A stretch of 64,000 nucleotides of DNA, from assembly GCF_024385505.1 (NCBI RefSeq), contig NZ_JANFLT010000008.1, forward strand, positions 1-64,000, given 5' to 3'. Under the pieces are notes generated by a model. The model was given only the letters and a program-made list of their open reading frames with translations, was not told the origin of the DNA and did no database searches. This DNA comes from Arthrobacter zhaoxinii. Lineage in GTDB: Bacteria > Actinomycetota > Actinomycetes > Actinomycetales > Micrococcaceae. Both the position numbers and the translations under genes were made by a program. Below, one piece after another: positions 9,806-17,922 of the stretch (its first letter is position 1; each line of letters opens with the position of its first letter).

Positions 9806-10120
9806 ATGCCGCTCTACGCCTATCGCTGCGCTGCCAGCGGTTCAGCCGGGTTCACCTGCGCCGATTTCGAGGTGCAGCTCGCCATGGGCTCCGCCCCCGC
9901 TTCCCTCCCCTGCCCCGTCTGCGGGGCGCCCTCCGGTCGTCGCTTCACCGCACCCAACCTCTCGCGCGCCTCCTCCAGTGCGTACCGGCTGATCGAGTCC
10001 ACCCGGCGCTCGGCGGCGGAACCCGACGTCGTCCGCTCCCCCGGCCCGCTGTCCGGCACCCGTCCGGCCGGCAACATCACCACCAATCCGCTCCACCGAA
10101 AGCTGCCCCGCCCCGACTAG
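9806..10120 (+). CDS. fmdB: FmdB-family zinc-ribbon protein
   Basis: A 104-aa small protein. The N-terminal M-P-L-Y-A-Y-R-C is the FmdB start, and C-P-V-C-G-A-P-S-G-R-R at about residues 36-46 is the second zinc knuckle. The remaining 55 residues are low-complexity. FmdB proteins accompany formamidase genes and were named as regulators; the mechanism is not established. The gene lies 33 nt upstream of fmdA and is probably co-transcribed with it. Confidence 0.85.
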   Translation: MPLYAYRCAASGSAGFTCADFEVQLAMGSAPASLPCPVCGAPSGRRFTAPNLSRASSSAYRLIESTRRSAAEPDVVRSPGPLSGTRPAGNITTNPLHRKLPRPD

Positions 10121-10153
10121 TTCCCCGGTTGTTCCTACTCCAAAGGAGAAGCC

Positions 10154-11410
10154 ATGCCCAAGACCGTCTTTCCCCTTGATTCGTCCCGGAAGTTCGAGGA
10201 CCAGGAAAAGCTGGGGCACAACCGGTGGCATCCCGAAATACCGCCCGTTGCAGTGCTGCGCCCAGGTGAGTCCTTCCGCGTGGACTGCCGCGAATGGTTC
10301 GACGGCGCAATCGTCAACGACGATTCCGCCGAGGACATCCTCAACGCTCCGCTGCTGACCGTGCACAAGCTCAGCGGTCCGTTTGCCGTAGAAGGGGCGC
10401 GTCCCGGCGACCTGCTCGTGGTGGACATCCTCAACGTCGGCCCCATTCCGCAGGAGGACTCCGGACCGCTGGCGGGACAGGGCTGGGGCTATACCGGGAT
10501 CTTCGCCCGGGAGAACGGCGGCGGCTTCCTTACCGAACAGTTCCCCGACGCCTACAAGGCCGTCTGGGACTTCACGGGCCAGACTGCCACGTCCCGGCAC
10601 ATCCCCGGCGTCTCCTTTACCGGCCTGATCCATCCCGGACTGATGGGAACCGCGCCGTCGTCGGCCCTGCTGGCGAAGTGGAACCGGCGGGAAGGCGACC
10701 TGATCGCCACCGACCCGCACCGGGTGCCGCCGCTGGCGCTGCCCCCGGAGGCCGAACACGCCGTACTTGGGGGCCTGCCCCGGAACCAGTGGGAGCGGGT
10801 GGGTGCGGAGGCCGCCCGCACCGCACCGCCCCGGGAGAACGGCGGAAACCAGGACATCAAGAACCTCTCCAAGGGCAGCCGGGTTTTCTATCCCGTGTTT
10901 GTGGACGGCGCGAACCTCTCGGTGGGTGACCTGCATTTCTCCCAGGGCGACGGCGAAATCACCTTCTGCGGCGCCATTGAAATGGGCGGGTTCATCGACC
11001 TGAGGGTGGACCTCATCAAGGGCGGCATGGAGACCTACGGCGTCTCCGAAAACGCAGTCTTTATGCCCGGCAACGTTGATCCGCAGTTCAGCGAGTGGAT
11101 CGCCTTTTCGGGCACGTCGGTGACGCTCGACGGCGAGCAACGCTACCTCGACTCGCACCTGTCCTACCAGCGGGCCTGCCTGCACGCGATCGACTACCTG
11201 ACGAAGTTCGGCTACAGCCCCGAACAGGCCTACCTGCTGCTGGGTGCCGCGCCCATCGAGGGGCGCCTGTCCGGAGTGGTGGACATCCCCAATTCGTGTT
11301 CCACCGTGTACATTCCGACGTCCATTTTCGACTTCGATGTCCGCCCATCGGCTGCCGGACCCTTCCAGATCGACCCGGGTATCGGGGCGCCCCGGGCAAG
11401 CCGCACCTGA
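10154..11410 (+). CDS. fmdA: Formamidase
   Basis: A 418-aa acetamidase/formamidase-family amidohydrolase that hydrolyses formamide to formate and ammonia in the cytoplasm, providing nitrogen. Full-length match to the FmdA pattern: the N-terminal H-N-R-W-H-P block, V-D-I-L-N-V-G-P, the central G-N-Q-D-I-K-N-L region, and F-S-Q-G-D-G-E-I. AAAGGAG lies 6 nt before the ATG. It follows fmdB. A second, shorter member of the same superfamily is encoded at 52992-53921. Confidence 0.93.
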   Translation: MPKTVFPLDSSRKFEDQEKLGHNRWHPEIPPVAVLRPGESFRVDCREWFDGAIVNDDSAEDILNAPLLTVHKLSGPFAVEGARPGDLLVVDILNVGPIPQEDSGPLAGQGWGYTGIFARENGGGFLTEQFPDAYKAVWDFTGQTATSRHIPGVSFTGLIHPGLMGTAPSSALLAKWNRREGDLIATDPHRVPPLALPPEAEHAVLGGLPRNQWERVGAEAARTAPPRENGGNQDIKNLSKGSRVFYPVFVDGANLSVGDLHFSQGDGEITFCGAIEMGGFIDLRVDLIKGGMETYGVSENAVFMPGNVDPQFSEWIAFSGTSVTLDGEQRYLDSHLSYQRACLHAIDYLTKFGYSPEQAYLLLGAAPIEGRLSGVVDIPNSCSTVYIPTSIFDFDVRPSAAGPFQIDPGIGAPRASRT

Positions 11411-11416
11411 GCCGCA

Positions 11417-11444
11417 GCGGCCGGGCGGGATGCGGGCCGGCCGC
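11417..11444 (+). terminator. Possible terminator after fmdA
   Basis: 8-bp GC-rich arms (11417-11424 with 11437-11444) with a 12-nt loop, immediately after the fmdA stop. There is no T tract. Confidence 0.35.
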
Positions 11445-11452
11445 GCCCCGCG

Positions 11453-11480
11453 TTTACGGTGTACACAACGGCGCTAAAAT
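11453..11480 (+). promoter_or_regulatory. Promoter and TGTACA dyad of the OYE-family gene
   Basis: TTTACG (11453-11458), a 16-nt spacer and TAAAAT (11475-11480) precede the GTG start at 11487 by 6 nt, so the mRNA should be leaderless. An 8-bp palindrome GTGTACAC at 11459-11466 sits between the -35 and -10 boxes and is a candidate repressor site. Confidence 0.6.
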
Positions 11481-11486
11481 ACCCCT

Positions 11487-13598
11487 GTGAATACCAAAAC
11501 TTTCCCGCACCTCATGGCCCCGGGCCGCATGGGCCCCATGGAAACGCACAACCGAATCGTCCTGCCGGCCATGGACATGAACGTCTCCGAGCACGGCGAG
11601 ATTGAACAGCCCGAAATCGATCACTACGTGGCCCGTGCCGCGGGAGGCGCCGGGCTGATCATCACCGGTGCCTGCGCCATCGCGTTCCCGCACGGCGCGG
11701 CGTCCATGAAGGAACCGGGATTGTCGGATGACAAGTACATTCCCGGCCTCAAGGCGCTGGCCGACGCCGTCCACGCCGCGGGCAGCAAGCTCTGCATCCA
11801 GTCCACGCACCACGGCAAGGTAGCCCGGGTGGACGTGGCCAATGATCGGCCCGTGCTCGCACCCAACCAGCCGGACTACACCTACGACATGTCCGCACTG
11901 GCGGACAGCACCCGCGAAGAGCTCGGCAGGATGGGCGCCGCGACCGCCGGCAAGCAGACCGCCTATCACGAGATGACGGCCGAGGACATTTCCTGGCTGG
12001 TCTCCACCTGGGCCGATGCGGCTGAACGCGTGGCCATGGCCGACGCCGACGCCATCGAAATCCACGTAGCGCACGGGTACATCCTCGGGGTTTTCCTCAA
12101 CCAGCGGGACAACCTGCGCACGGATGAATACGGCGGCTCCCTGGAAAACCGGGCACGGCTCGCCTGCGAGGTCATCAGCGCTGTGAAGAAGCGGGTGGGT
12201 GACCGCCTGGCCGTCCTGGTCCGCGTTGCCGGCGAGGAATACGGACAGGAGGGCGGCCTGACCCTCGACGAGGCGATCGAGGCATCGAAGCTGTTCGAAA
12301 AGTCCGGTGCCGACGCCATCCATGTCACCGGCTGGGGCCGCAACCCGTTCGACAACTTCACCGACGGGCCGCTGCCCAACAAGGTCGGCGCCTACCTTGA
12401 GAACGCCGCCGAGATCAAGAAGCACGTCAGCGTCCCGGTGATCGCTGTCGGCCGGATGCTGCCGGAGGTTTCCGAGAAGGCCCTGGCCGCGGGCCAGATC
12501 GACTTCGCCGCCATGGGACGCCAGCTGCTGGCCGACCCGGAGCTGCCGAACAAACTCCGGGACGGCAAGTTCGACCAGGTCCGCCCCTGCATCAACTGCT
12601 ACCTCTGCGTCGCGGAAAACTTCTTCGACGACACTCCCTTCTGCGCGGTCAACCCGGCGCTGGGCAACGAGACGCTGCTGCCGCTGAAGCCCGCCTCCGC
12701 CACCAAGCACGTAGTGGTTGTCGGCGCCGGCCCGGCAGGTCTGGAAAGCGCCCGGGTCCTGACCGAACGCGGCCACCGGGTCACCGTGGTGGACAAGTCG
12801 GACCGTCTCGGCGGCACCATGTGGTTCTCCACCATGACCACTCCGGACAACGAACGCCTGCTGAAGTGGTTCAAGGCCGAAATTAAGCGCCTGAACATCG
12901 CGGTAAAGCTGAACACGAAGGCCACCGTGGAGTCCATCCGCGCCCTGCATCCGGACCACGTGATCGTGGCCACCGGCGCGGTCCGGCCCAAGCCGGACTT
13001 CCCGGGCGGCGACCTGCCGATTGTGCAGACCGGCGACACGCTGCGGGCCATGATGCTCGGCACGGCGACCGCCGAGGAGGCCGGCGCGGTGCTGAGCACC
13101 CTGGGCAAGCTCGGCCGCCTCTCCGGCGTGACCAAGAGCCCGGAGTTCGTCCGCCAGTTCACCAAGGTCTGGCTGCCGATGGGTAAGGACGTTGTGGTGA
13201 TCGGCGGTTCACTCGTGGGCCTGGAGCTGTCCGAGTTCCTCGCCGAGCGCGGACGCCGGGTCACGCTGCTGCATGAAAAGCAGCAGCTCGGCCTGCCGCT
13301 GGCCATGCCGCGCCGCTGGACTGCGGTGAAGGAATCCGAAAAGCACGGCGTGAAGATCCACCGCAATGCCTCGATCACCCGCATCACCGAGAAGAGCGTC
13401 GAGTGGACCGTGGGCGGGGAAAGCTTCTCCGCCCCCGCAGACATGGTGGTCTACGCGGACGGCACGACGTCGGCCTCACCGCTGGCGGACGAGCTGCGGG
13501 CCGCGGACATCACCTGCGACGTCGTCGGCGACGCCGGTGAGGTCAACTACATCCACGGCGCCATCCACTCATCCTGGAAGGTGAGCACCGACCTCTAG
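11487..13598 (+). CDS. Old-yellow-enzyme/2,4-dienoyl-CoA reductase-type flavoprotein
   Basis: A 703-aa multidomain reductase. An N-terminal FMN TIM barrel occupies about 1-365, with H-G as the substrate-binding region. A cysteine cluster (C-x2-C-x2-C then C about 14 residues on, R-P-C-I-N-C to F-C-A-V-N-P) should hold a 4Fe-4S centre. A C-terminal FAD/NAD(P) part follows (G-A-G-P-A-G-L-E near residue 416, G-G-S-L-V-G-L-E near 574). Relatives reduce enoyl-CoAs, cyclic enones or amine N-methyl groups; the substrate here is unknown. It overlaps the convergent TetR gene by 4 bp. Confidence 0.88.
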   Translation: MNTKTFPHLMAPGRMGPMETHNRIVLPAMDMNVSEHGEIEQPEIDHYVARAAGGAGLIITGACAIAFPHGAASMKEPGLSDDKYIPGLKALADAVHAAGSKLCIQSTHHGKVARVDVANDRPVLAPNQPDYTYDMSALADSTREELGRMGAATAGKQTAYHEMTAEDISWLVSTWADAAERVAMADADAIEIHVAHGYILGVFLNQRDNLRTDEYGGSLENRARLACEVISAVKKRVGDRLAVLVRVAGEEYGQEGGLTLDEAIEASKLFEKSGADAIHVTGWGRNPFDNFTDGPLPNKVGAYLENAAEIKKHVSVPVIAVGRMLPEVSEKALAAGQIDFAAMGRQLLADPELPNKLRDGKFDQVRPCINCYLCVAENFFDDTPFCAVNPALGNETLLPLKPASATKHVVVVGAGPAGLESARVLTERGHRVTVVDKSDRLGGTMWFSTMTTPDNERLLKWFKAEIKRLNIAVKLNTKATVESIRALHPDHVIVATGAVRPKPDFPGGDLPIVQTGDTLRAMMLGTATAEEAGAVLSTLGKLGRLSGVTKSPEFVRQFTKVWLPMGKDVVVIGGSLVGLELSEFLAERGRRVTLLHEKQQLGLPLAMPRRWTAVKESEKHGVKIHRNASITRITEKSVEWTVGGESFSAPADMVVYADGTTSASPLADELRAADITCDVVGDAGEVNYIHGAIHSSWKVSTDL

Positions 13599-14185
13599 AT
13601 AGGCAGCGCTTCGCCCTTCGCGGGTGCGAGAAGCCGGCAGGCCGCAGCAATGGCGGCCTGCCGGCGTCGTCCGCGGGCAGCAGCGGAATCCTCGGTCCTG
13701 CCGGTGTAGAGCAGGTCCGGGGACTGCGCCCAGGCTGTGGCCAGCGAGAAAAGCAGGGTCATCAGGTCATCCGGATCCCAGGCTGCATCGATGATCCCCT
13801 GCGCCTGGGCGGCGGCAATATCGGCCGGTGCCGGCCCCGGGCGGCCGCAGGGCGCGGGCGTTTCCGGCGCACCCTCGAGCCGGGCCCAGTCCAGCATGCG
13901 CAGATGCGCGGGGTGCTCCACCGCATGGTCGTACAGGGCGCCCACAAACCCGGGAAGGTCCAGCGCGTCCCGGGGAAGCTGGTCCGTGGTCTCCTGGAGA
14001 TTTGCGGCCAGCACTGCAGCGAACAGCGCACTCTTCCCGCCGAAGTACGCGTAAAGCCGTTCCTTGCTGGCCCGTGCCTCTTCGGCAATGCGGTCCACCC
14101 GGGCTCCGGCCAGTCCGTAACGGGCAAATTCTTCTCGTGCTGCGGCCAGGATCCTGGCCCGCGTGGCTTCGCCGTCGGTTCTCAT
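13595..14185 (-). CDS. TetR-family regulator
   Basis: A 196-aa dimeric repressor. The N-terminal HTH runs from about residue 10 to 55 (I-L-A-A-A-R-E-E-F-A-R-Y-G, with recognition helix S-K-E-R-L-Y-A-Y-F). The ligand-binding C-terminal half ends at 196. It is divergent from an MFS exporter 55 bp away, the usual arrangement for a repressor of drug efflux. The ATG has TAGACT 6 nt upstream and no Shine-Dalgarno, so it may be leaderless. Confidence 0.9.
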   Translation of the reverse strand: MRTDGEATRARILAAAREEFARYGLAGARVDRIAEEARASKERLYAYFGGKSALFAAVLAANLQETTDQLPRDALDLPGFVGALYDHAVEHPAHLRMLDWARLEGAPETPAPCGRPGPAPADIAAAQAQGIIDAAWDPDDLMTLLFSLATAWAQSPDLLYTGRTEDSAAARGRRRQAAIAAACRLLAPAKGEALPI

Positions 14186-14240
14186 ACCTGTAGTCTAGCT
14201 AAGCCAACCAACCAGTTCGTTTGATGAGGATTTCCCCTTT
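14186..14240. promoter_or_regulatory. TetR/MFS divergent promoter region
   Basis: A 55-bp gap between divergent genes. On the minus strand TAGACT near 14190 serves as a -10 for the regulator. The middle carries CCAACCAACC followed by GTTCGTTT, an imperfect dyad that is the best operator candidate. GATGAGGA is the ribosome site of the exporter gene. Confidence 0.45.
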
Positions 14241-15728
14241 ATGGACCGCACCACCCCCTCCGGCCTGCCCCGGCCTGCAGCCGTCGACCACTCGGCACAT
14301 CCGCACCGCTGGCTGCTGCTGGCCGTCCTGGCGCTGGCCCAGCTGATGGTGGTCCTGGACGGCACCATCGTCAACATCGCACTGCCGGACGCGCAGCGCG
14401 AACTGGGTATGTCCGACGGCGACCGCACCTGGGTGGTCACCATCTATGCACTGGCCTTCGGCTCGCTCCTGCTGCTCGGCGGCCGGATCGCCGACTACTG
14501 GGGCCGCAAGCGCACCTTCATGGTTGGCATGGCCGGGTTTGCCGTGGCCTCCGCCATCGGCGGTTTTGCGACAAGCACGGAAATGCTCCTGGCGGCCCGC
14601 GGCCTGCAGGGTGCCTTCGCCGCGCTGCTCGCACCGGCGTCGCTCGCCATCCTGACCATCACCTTCCCCTCCGGCAAGGACCGCATCAAGGCCTTCGCCG
14701 TGTACGGTGCCATCGGCGGCGGCGGCGCTGCCATCGGCCTGCTGCTTGGCGGCGTCCTCACGCAGTACGCCAGCTGGAACTGGTGCCTGCTGGTCAACGT
14801 TCCCATCGCGATCGTCGCCATGGCCGCCGGCCTGCCGCTGATCCGCGAGAGCAAGGCCCACGGCAACACCCGCTACGACCTGCCCGGAGCCATCCTGGTG
14901 GTCGCCGGCCTTGCCTCGCTCGTGTACGGCTTCTCCGAGGCCGAAAACGGCTGGGCACGCTTCGAAACCATTGCCTTCCTCGCCGCCGGCGTACTGATCC
15001 TCGCGCTGTTCGTGTTTGTGGAAAGCCGCGTCTCCAACCCGCTGCTGCCCCTGCGCGTGCTGACCAACAAGGTCCGCGGCGGCGCGTTCCTGACCTCCAC
15101 GCTGACCGGCGCCGCACTGCTGGGCGGCATCCTGTTCCTGATCTTCTACTTCCAGATTGTCCTGGGCTACTCGCCGCTGAAGTCCGGCCTCGCATCGCTG
15201 CCCATGACCATCGCCATCACCGTCGGTGCAGGCGTCCTGTCCAAGTTCCTGCCCCGCACCGGCGTCCGCCTGCCCATGACCGTGGGCCCGGTGGTCGGCG
15301 CTGCCGGCCTGATCTGGCTGTCCTTCATCACGGTGGAGGGCAACTACGCCCTGCAGGTCCTGCCCGGGCTGGCGCTGCTGGGCTTCGGCCTCGCCATGAT
15401 CTTCGTACCGCTGCAGAACGTGGCTCTGGCCGGCATTGACGAGCACGACGCCGGCGTGGCCAGCGCCGCCGTCTCGGCCACCCAGCAGATCGGCGGCTCC
15501 ATCGGCACCGCCCTGTTCACGGCCGTTTACACGGCGGGCATCACGTCCTACCTGAGCAGCAACGGCGGACAGCCCGCTGCGGAACTCGAGGCGCTCGTGA
15601 ACGGCTACTCCACCGCGTTCATCTGGGCCGGCGTCGCACTGTTCCTGGCCGCCCCGATCGGCTACTTCATGATCCGCCCCTCCAAGGAGGACCTGCTGAA
15701 GGTCCCCGAGGTAGCCCCCGTCGGCTAA
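14241..15728 (+). CDS. MFS drug exporter, DHA2 (EmrB/QacA) type
   Basis: A 495-aa proton antiporter with about 14 membrane helices. The motif A region is G-R-I-A-D-Y-W-G-R-K-R, and the first helix carries the DHA2-type L-D-G-T-I-V-N-I-A-L-P. It probably exports a lipophilic drug or dye. It is controlled by the divergent TetR gene and ends in a strong T-tailed terminator. Confidence 0.92.
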   Translation: MDRTTPSGLPRPAAVDHSAHPHRWLLLAVLALAQLMVVLDGTIVNIALPDAQRELGMSDGDRTWVVTIYALAFGSLLLLGGRIADYWGRKRTFMVGMAGFAVASAIGGFATSTEMLLAARGLQGAFAALLAPASLAILTITFPSGKDRIKAFAVYGAIGGGGAAIGLLLGGVLTQYASWNWCLLVNVPIAIVAMAAGLPLIRESKAHGNTRYDLPGAILVVAGLASLVYGFSEAENGWARFETIAFLAAGVLILALFVFVESRVSNPLLPLRVLTNKVRGGAFLTSTLTGAALLGGILFLIFYFQIVLGYSPLKSGLASLPMTIAITVGAGVLSKFLPRTGVRLPMTVGPVVGAAGLIWLSFITVEGNYALQVLPGLALLGFGLAMIFVPLQNVALAGIDEHDAGVASAAVSATQQIGGSIGTALFTAVYTAGITSYLSSNGGQPAAELEALVNGYSTAFIWAGVALFLAAPIGYFMIRPSKEDLLKVPEVAPVG

Positions 15729-15756
15729 AAGCGGTTTCCGGCCCAATGCCGAACGA

Positions 15757-15795
15757 AAGGAACCGGCGCCCCGAAACGGGGCCGGTTCCTTTTTT
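15757..15795 (+). terminator. Intrinsic terminator of the MFS gene
   Basis: A long GC-rich stem of about 15 bp with one 2-nt bulge and an AAA loop is followed directly by a run of six T. It is the most canonical intrinsic terminator in the window. Confidence 0.93.
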
Positions 15796-15844
15796 CTGCC
15801 CCGGCCCGCCTGTACGCCGGCGACATCGCCGGGAACGAAACTCC

Positions 15845-15870
15845 GGAATTATTCGGCGACCTAAGCAGTT
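15845..15870 (+). promoter_or_regulatory. SigR/SigH-type promoter of the SDR-hxlB-hxlA operon
   Basis: GGAAT (15845-15849), 18 nt, then GTT (15868-15870): an exact match to the actinobacterial thiol-stress sigma consensus. GTT lies 9 nt before the ATG at 15880, as in the promoter at 1818-1845. A near-perfect dyad with 7-bp arms (15817-15832) lies just upstream and could be a second control site. Formaldehyde depletes thiols, so control by the thiol-stress sigma would make sense; that is inference. Confidence 0.6.
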
Positions 15871-15879
15871 ACCTCCCCC

Positions 15880-16545
15880 ATGACTACAATCGCGATCATT
15901 GGTGCAGGACGCGGCCTCGGTGCCGCCGTCGCTCGACGATTCGGCGCGGAGGGATTCTCCGTTGCGCTGATCTCCCGAAGCCAGGCCAAGGTGGACGCCC
16001 TCGCCGAAGACCTCGGCAAGGCCGGCATCCCGGCCCGGGGTTTCGCTGCCGACGTCCGCAACCCGGAATCGATTGCCGCGGCCCTCGAGGCTGCGGCCGA
16101 AAGCCTCGGCCCCGTCGAGGTGCTGCAGTACAGCCCCCTTCCGCAGAAGGACTTCATGCGGCCCGTGCTCGAGACGACGGCGGCTGACCTCAGGGGTCCT
16201 GTTGAGTTCTCCATCTACGGGCCGGTCGCCGCAGTCCACCAGGTGCTGCCCGGCATGCGGTTCCTTGACGGGAACCGAGGCACCATCCTCTTCGTCAACG
16301 GCGGATCGGCCGTGAAGCCCGGACGCGGCGTCACCGGAACCTCGGTGGCGTTCGCCGGCCAGGCCGCCTACGCGCAGCTCCTCAACGAGGTCCTCGCCGA
16401 GGAAGGCATCCACGTGTCTCAGCTGATCATCGGCGGCCGCATCATCGAGGGTGATCCGGAAAAGGATCCCGACGTTCTTGCCGGCGTCCTCTGGGACCTC
16501 CACACCCGCCGGGACACCTTCCGCCACCAGATCAGCACGGACTGA
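15880..16545 (+). CDS. Atypical SDR without catalytic Tyr-Lys
   Basis: A 221-aa short-chain dehydrogenase fold. The cofactor motif G-A-G-R-G-L-G is at residues 8-14. The usual Ser is in G-G-S-A-V, but Val lies at the Tyr position 13 residues on, and no Y-x3-K follows; A-F-A-G-Q-A-A-Y replaces it. It may bind NAD(P) without standard SDR catalysis. It is the first gene of the operon with hxlB (gap 5 nt) and hxlA, so a formaldehyde-related, redox-sensing or accessory role is possible. No Shine-Dalgarno is seen. Confidence 0.8.
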   Translation: MTTIAIIGAGRGLGAAVARRFGAEGFSVALISRSQAKVDALAEDLGKAGIPARGFAADVRNPESIAAALEAAAESLGPVEVLQYSPLPQKDFMRPVLETTAADLRGPVEFSIYGPVAAVHQVLPGMRFLDGNRGTILFVNGGSAVKPGRGVTGTSVAFAGQAAYAQLLNEVLAEEGIHVSQLIIGGRIIEGDPEKDPDVLAGVLWDLHTRRDTFRHQISTD

Positions 16546-16550
16546 TCCGC

Positions 16551-17126
16551 GTGAGTGAACCATCGCAACAGCCCTCCGTTCCGGCCAGCCTGCGCCTGAT
16601 CCAGGACGAGCTCGCCGCGGCGGCGGACGGCCTGCAGGAAGACCAGCTCGCCGGCCTGGTGAAGGAGATCCAGCAGGCCCGGCGCGTCTTCGTCACCGGC
16701 GGCGGGCGCAGCGGGCTCGCGCTGCGCATGCATGCCATGCGCCTTATGCACCTCGGGCTCACCGTGCACGTCGTGGGCGAAACAACGACGCCGGCCATTG
16801 GCTCCGGTGACCTGCTGATCGTCGCATCGGGCTCCGGAACCACGTCCGGTGCCGTCGCTGCTGCGGAGGCTGCTGTCTCCGCGGACGCCCGTGTGGCCGT
16901 TTTGACCACCGACGGCGAATCGACGCTGGCCGGGATGGCCCACTCTGTGGTGCTCATCCCCGCGGCGCAAAAGACCGACCACCGCGGCACCGCATCGCGC
17001 CAGTATTCCGGCAGCCTCTTTGAGCAGGCACTTCTTCTGGTGCTCGACGCCGTCTTCCACACCCTCTGGAAGGCCGACGGCACCTCGGCCGAGGACCTCT
17101 GGCCCCGACACGCGAACCTCGAATAG
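16551..17126 (+). CDS. hxlB: 6-phospho-3-hexuloisomerase
   Basis: A 191-aa SIS-domain isomerase that converts D-arabino-3-hexulose-6-phosphate to fructose-6-phosphate, the second RuMP-pathway step. G-G-G-R-S-G-L-A-L-R-M at about residues 50-60 is the SIS phosphate-binding start. The helix with S-G-S-L-F-E-Q carries the conserved catalytic Glu region near the end. It starts with GTG 5 nt after the SDR stop, and hxlA follows 43 nt later. Confidence 0.92.
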   Translation: MSEPSQQPSVPASLRLIQDELAAAADGLQEDQLAGLVKEIQQARRVFVTGGGRSGLALRMHAMRLMHLGLTVHVVGETTTPAIGSGDLLIVASGSGTTSGAVAAAEAAVSADARVAVLTTDGESTLAGMAHSVVLIPAAQKTDHRGTASRQYSGSLFEQALLLVLDAVFHTLWKADGTSAEDLWPRHANLE

Positions 17127-17169
17127 CGCGTGCCCTGAAACTTCATTCCCCGCTAGCAAAGGAAACACC

Positions 17170-17793
17170 ATGAAACTGCAACTCGCCATGGACGTACTGA
17201 CCGTCGAAGACGCCCTCGAGCTGGCCGGCAAGGCCGCGGAATACGTCGACATCATTGAACTCGGCACCCCGCTGGTCAAGAACGCCGGACTCTCCGCCGT
17301 CACCGCCATCAAGGAAGCCCACCCGGACAAGATCGTCTTCGCCGACCTCAAGACCATGGATGCCGGCGAGCTCGAAGCCGATATTGCCTTCAAGGCCGGC
17401 GCTGACCTCGTGACGGTCCTCGGCGTCGCCGACGATTCCACCATCTCCGGAGCCATCAAGGCCGGTAAGGCCCACGGCAAGGGCGTTGTAGTGGACCTCA
17501 TCGGCGTGGATGACAAGGCAACCCGCGCCAAGGAAGTCACCGACCTCGGTGCCGAGTTTGTCGAGTTCCACGCCGGACTCGACGAGCAGGCCCAGGACGG
17601 CTATGACCTCAACACCCTGCTGACTGCGGGCAAGGAAGCAGGCGTCGCCTTCTCCGTCGCCGGCGGCGTAAAGCTGGCCACCCTCGCTGACGTGCAGGCG
17701 TCCGGTGCGGACGTTGCCGTCGTCGGCGGCGGCATCTACAGCGCCGATGACCCCGCTCTGGCTGCCAAGGAACTGCGCGCCGCGATCAGCTAA
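17170..17793 (+). CDS. hxlA: 3-hexulose-6-phosphate synthase
   Basis: A 207-aa TIM-barrel aldolase of the OMP-decarboxylase-like family that adds formaldehyde to ribulose-5-phosphate, in the cytoplasm. The catalytic motif A-D-L-K-T-M-D-A-G at about residues 58-66 is intact. The phosphate site is S-V-A-G-G-V near 156-161 and V-V-G-G-G-I near 179. AAAGGA lies 7 nt before the ATG. With hxlB it makes a complete formaldehyde-fixing module, used for detoxification or C1 assimilation. It ends in a 19-bp terminator. Confidence 0.94.
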   Translation: MKLQLAMDVLTVEDALELAGKAAEYVDIIELGTPLVKNAGLSAVTAIKEAHPDKIVFADLKTMDAGELEADIAFKAGADLVTVLGVADDSTISGAIKAGKAHGKGVVVDLIGVDDKATRAKEVTDLGAEFVEFHAGLDEQAQDGYDLNTLLTAGKEAGVAFSVAGGVKLATLADVQASGADVAVVGGGIYSADDPALAAKELRAAIS

Positions 17794-17819
17794 CAACCCT
17801 GCCGGTTAACTCCAGCAGC

Positions 17820-17861
17820 ACCACGAAAAGAGGCCCGGGCAACCGGGCCTCTTTTCGTGGT
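17820..17861. terminator. Terminator after hxlA
   Basis: A perfect 19-bp stem (17820-17838 with 17843-17861) with a GCAA tetraloop. The stem carries AAAA on one side and TTTT on the other, so it can act for both convergent genes. Confidence 0.93.
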
Positions 17862-17922
17862 TCATAGGCCCCGCCGGGCCGCCCGAGGCGTGCGTAAGGA
17901 GTAGGCCTGCGAAGTCGTCGGG

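Noticed and set aside
14199-15746. 515-codon minus-strand frame opposite the MFS exporter
   Set aside because: Complement shadow with Q/H/D/G-rich composition; the exporter on the plus strand has clear motifs.
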